NCBI GenBank assembly: GCA_021771575.1
Contig: JAETOX010000021.1
Location: forward strand, 1-33,647
Direction of reading: 5' to 3'
DNA: 33,647 bases
From: Bacteroides sp.
GTDB lineage: Bacteria > Bacteroidota > Bacteroidia > Bacteroidales > Marinifilaceae
Shown here piece after piece: positions 33,554 through 33,647 of the stretch. Numbering within the stretch: the first letter of the stretch is position 1; each line of letters starts with the position of its first letter. The position numbers were made by a program, and so were the translations under genes. The notes below the pieces were generated by a model, which was not told the DNA's origin, made no database searches, and was given only the letters and a program-made list of their open reading frames with translations.

Positions 33554-33647
33554 ACCCTTAAATCAGTGGTAAGGTGTATGAATCAACTGGAACTAATACA
33601 CTAAAAAAGCTGGAAGATATTCTGTATCTAAATTGAATGTGATGATT
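33554..33647 (+). other. Possible start of a further gene, disrupted or cut off
   Basis: A promoter-like TATCTTTA box near 33548-33555 precedes ATG 33578, which reads MNQLELIH and then stops. One base over, the frame reads KKLEDILYLN. Together these resemble the N-terminus of small helix-turn-helix proteins of mobile elements, broken by a frameshift. Too little remains to be sure. Confidence 0.25.

Noticed and set aside
1..33647. CRISPR array, tRNA, rRNA or insertion sequence
   Set aside because: I saw no regularly spaced repeat array, no tRNA-like cloverleaf ending in CCA-type context, no rRNA sequence and no transposase gene by reading; a dedicated scan could still find a weak case.

Overview
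The window looks like chromosomal DNA of a Bacteroidota species, probably a gut Bacteroidales; I cannot name the genus. The reasons are TAnnTTTG promoter boxes instead of sigma70-type signals, weak or absent Shine-Dalgarno sequences, Bacteroidota-type small proteins (a PG0541-type RND partner, four-helix-bundle proteins of the 23S rRNA intervening-sequence family, an ORF6N protein), and the overall protein style.

Region 1 (1-8145) is an export locus. It holds the 3' half of an RND pump gene cut by the window edge, a small four-helix-bundle gene, a 1579-residue protein that joins a complete RND pump to extra membrane helices and an ABC ATPase, a separate six-helix membrane protein that resembles an ABC-2 permease, and a decayed second four-helix-bundle gene. 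The RND-ABC fusion with its permease is the most unusual system in the window. It suggests an RND exporter that is driven or gated by ATP, because the canonical proton-relay residues are partly missing from its RND half.

Region 2 (8160-17240): dnaG on the minus strand faces away from a plus-strand operon of TetR regulator, TolC-type outer-membrane factor, lipoprotein adaptor, canonical RND pump and a small PII-like PG0541-type protein. A dyad at the tetR promoter is a good operator candidate, and a strong terminator closes the operon.

Region 3 (17294-27180) is mostly housekeeping: a YitT-type membrane protein, a C_GCAxxG_C_C redox protein, a TPR protein and a zinc-type cation diffusion facilitator on the minus strand; queH on the plus strand; yicC-gmk-nadD as a minus-strand operon; then lepA and a peptidase C26 hydrolase on the plus strand. 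Between queH and nadD is a clear cobalamin riboswitch on the minus strand with no recognisable gene under its control. Its transcript would run through a terminator-like stem toward the 3' end of queH.

Region 4 (27262-33647) turns accessory. A 14-helix drug-type MFS transporter and a lipocalin are divergent. Next come a lone Mrr-like nuclease, a two-gene operon of unrecognised proteins that share a related helical domain, an inverted-repeat-rich 426-base gap, an XRE regulator, an ORF6N protein and the possible start of another gene at the edge. Base composition changes from gene to gene here, which suggests a mosaic island.
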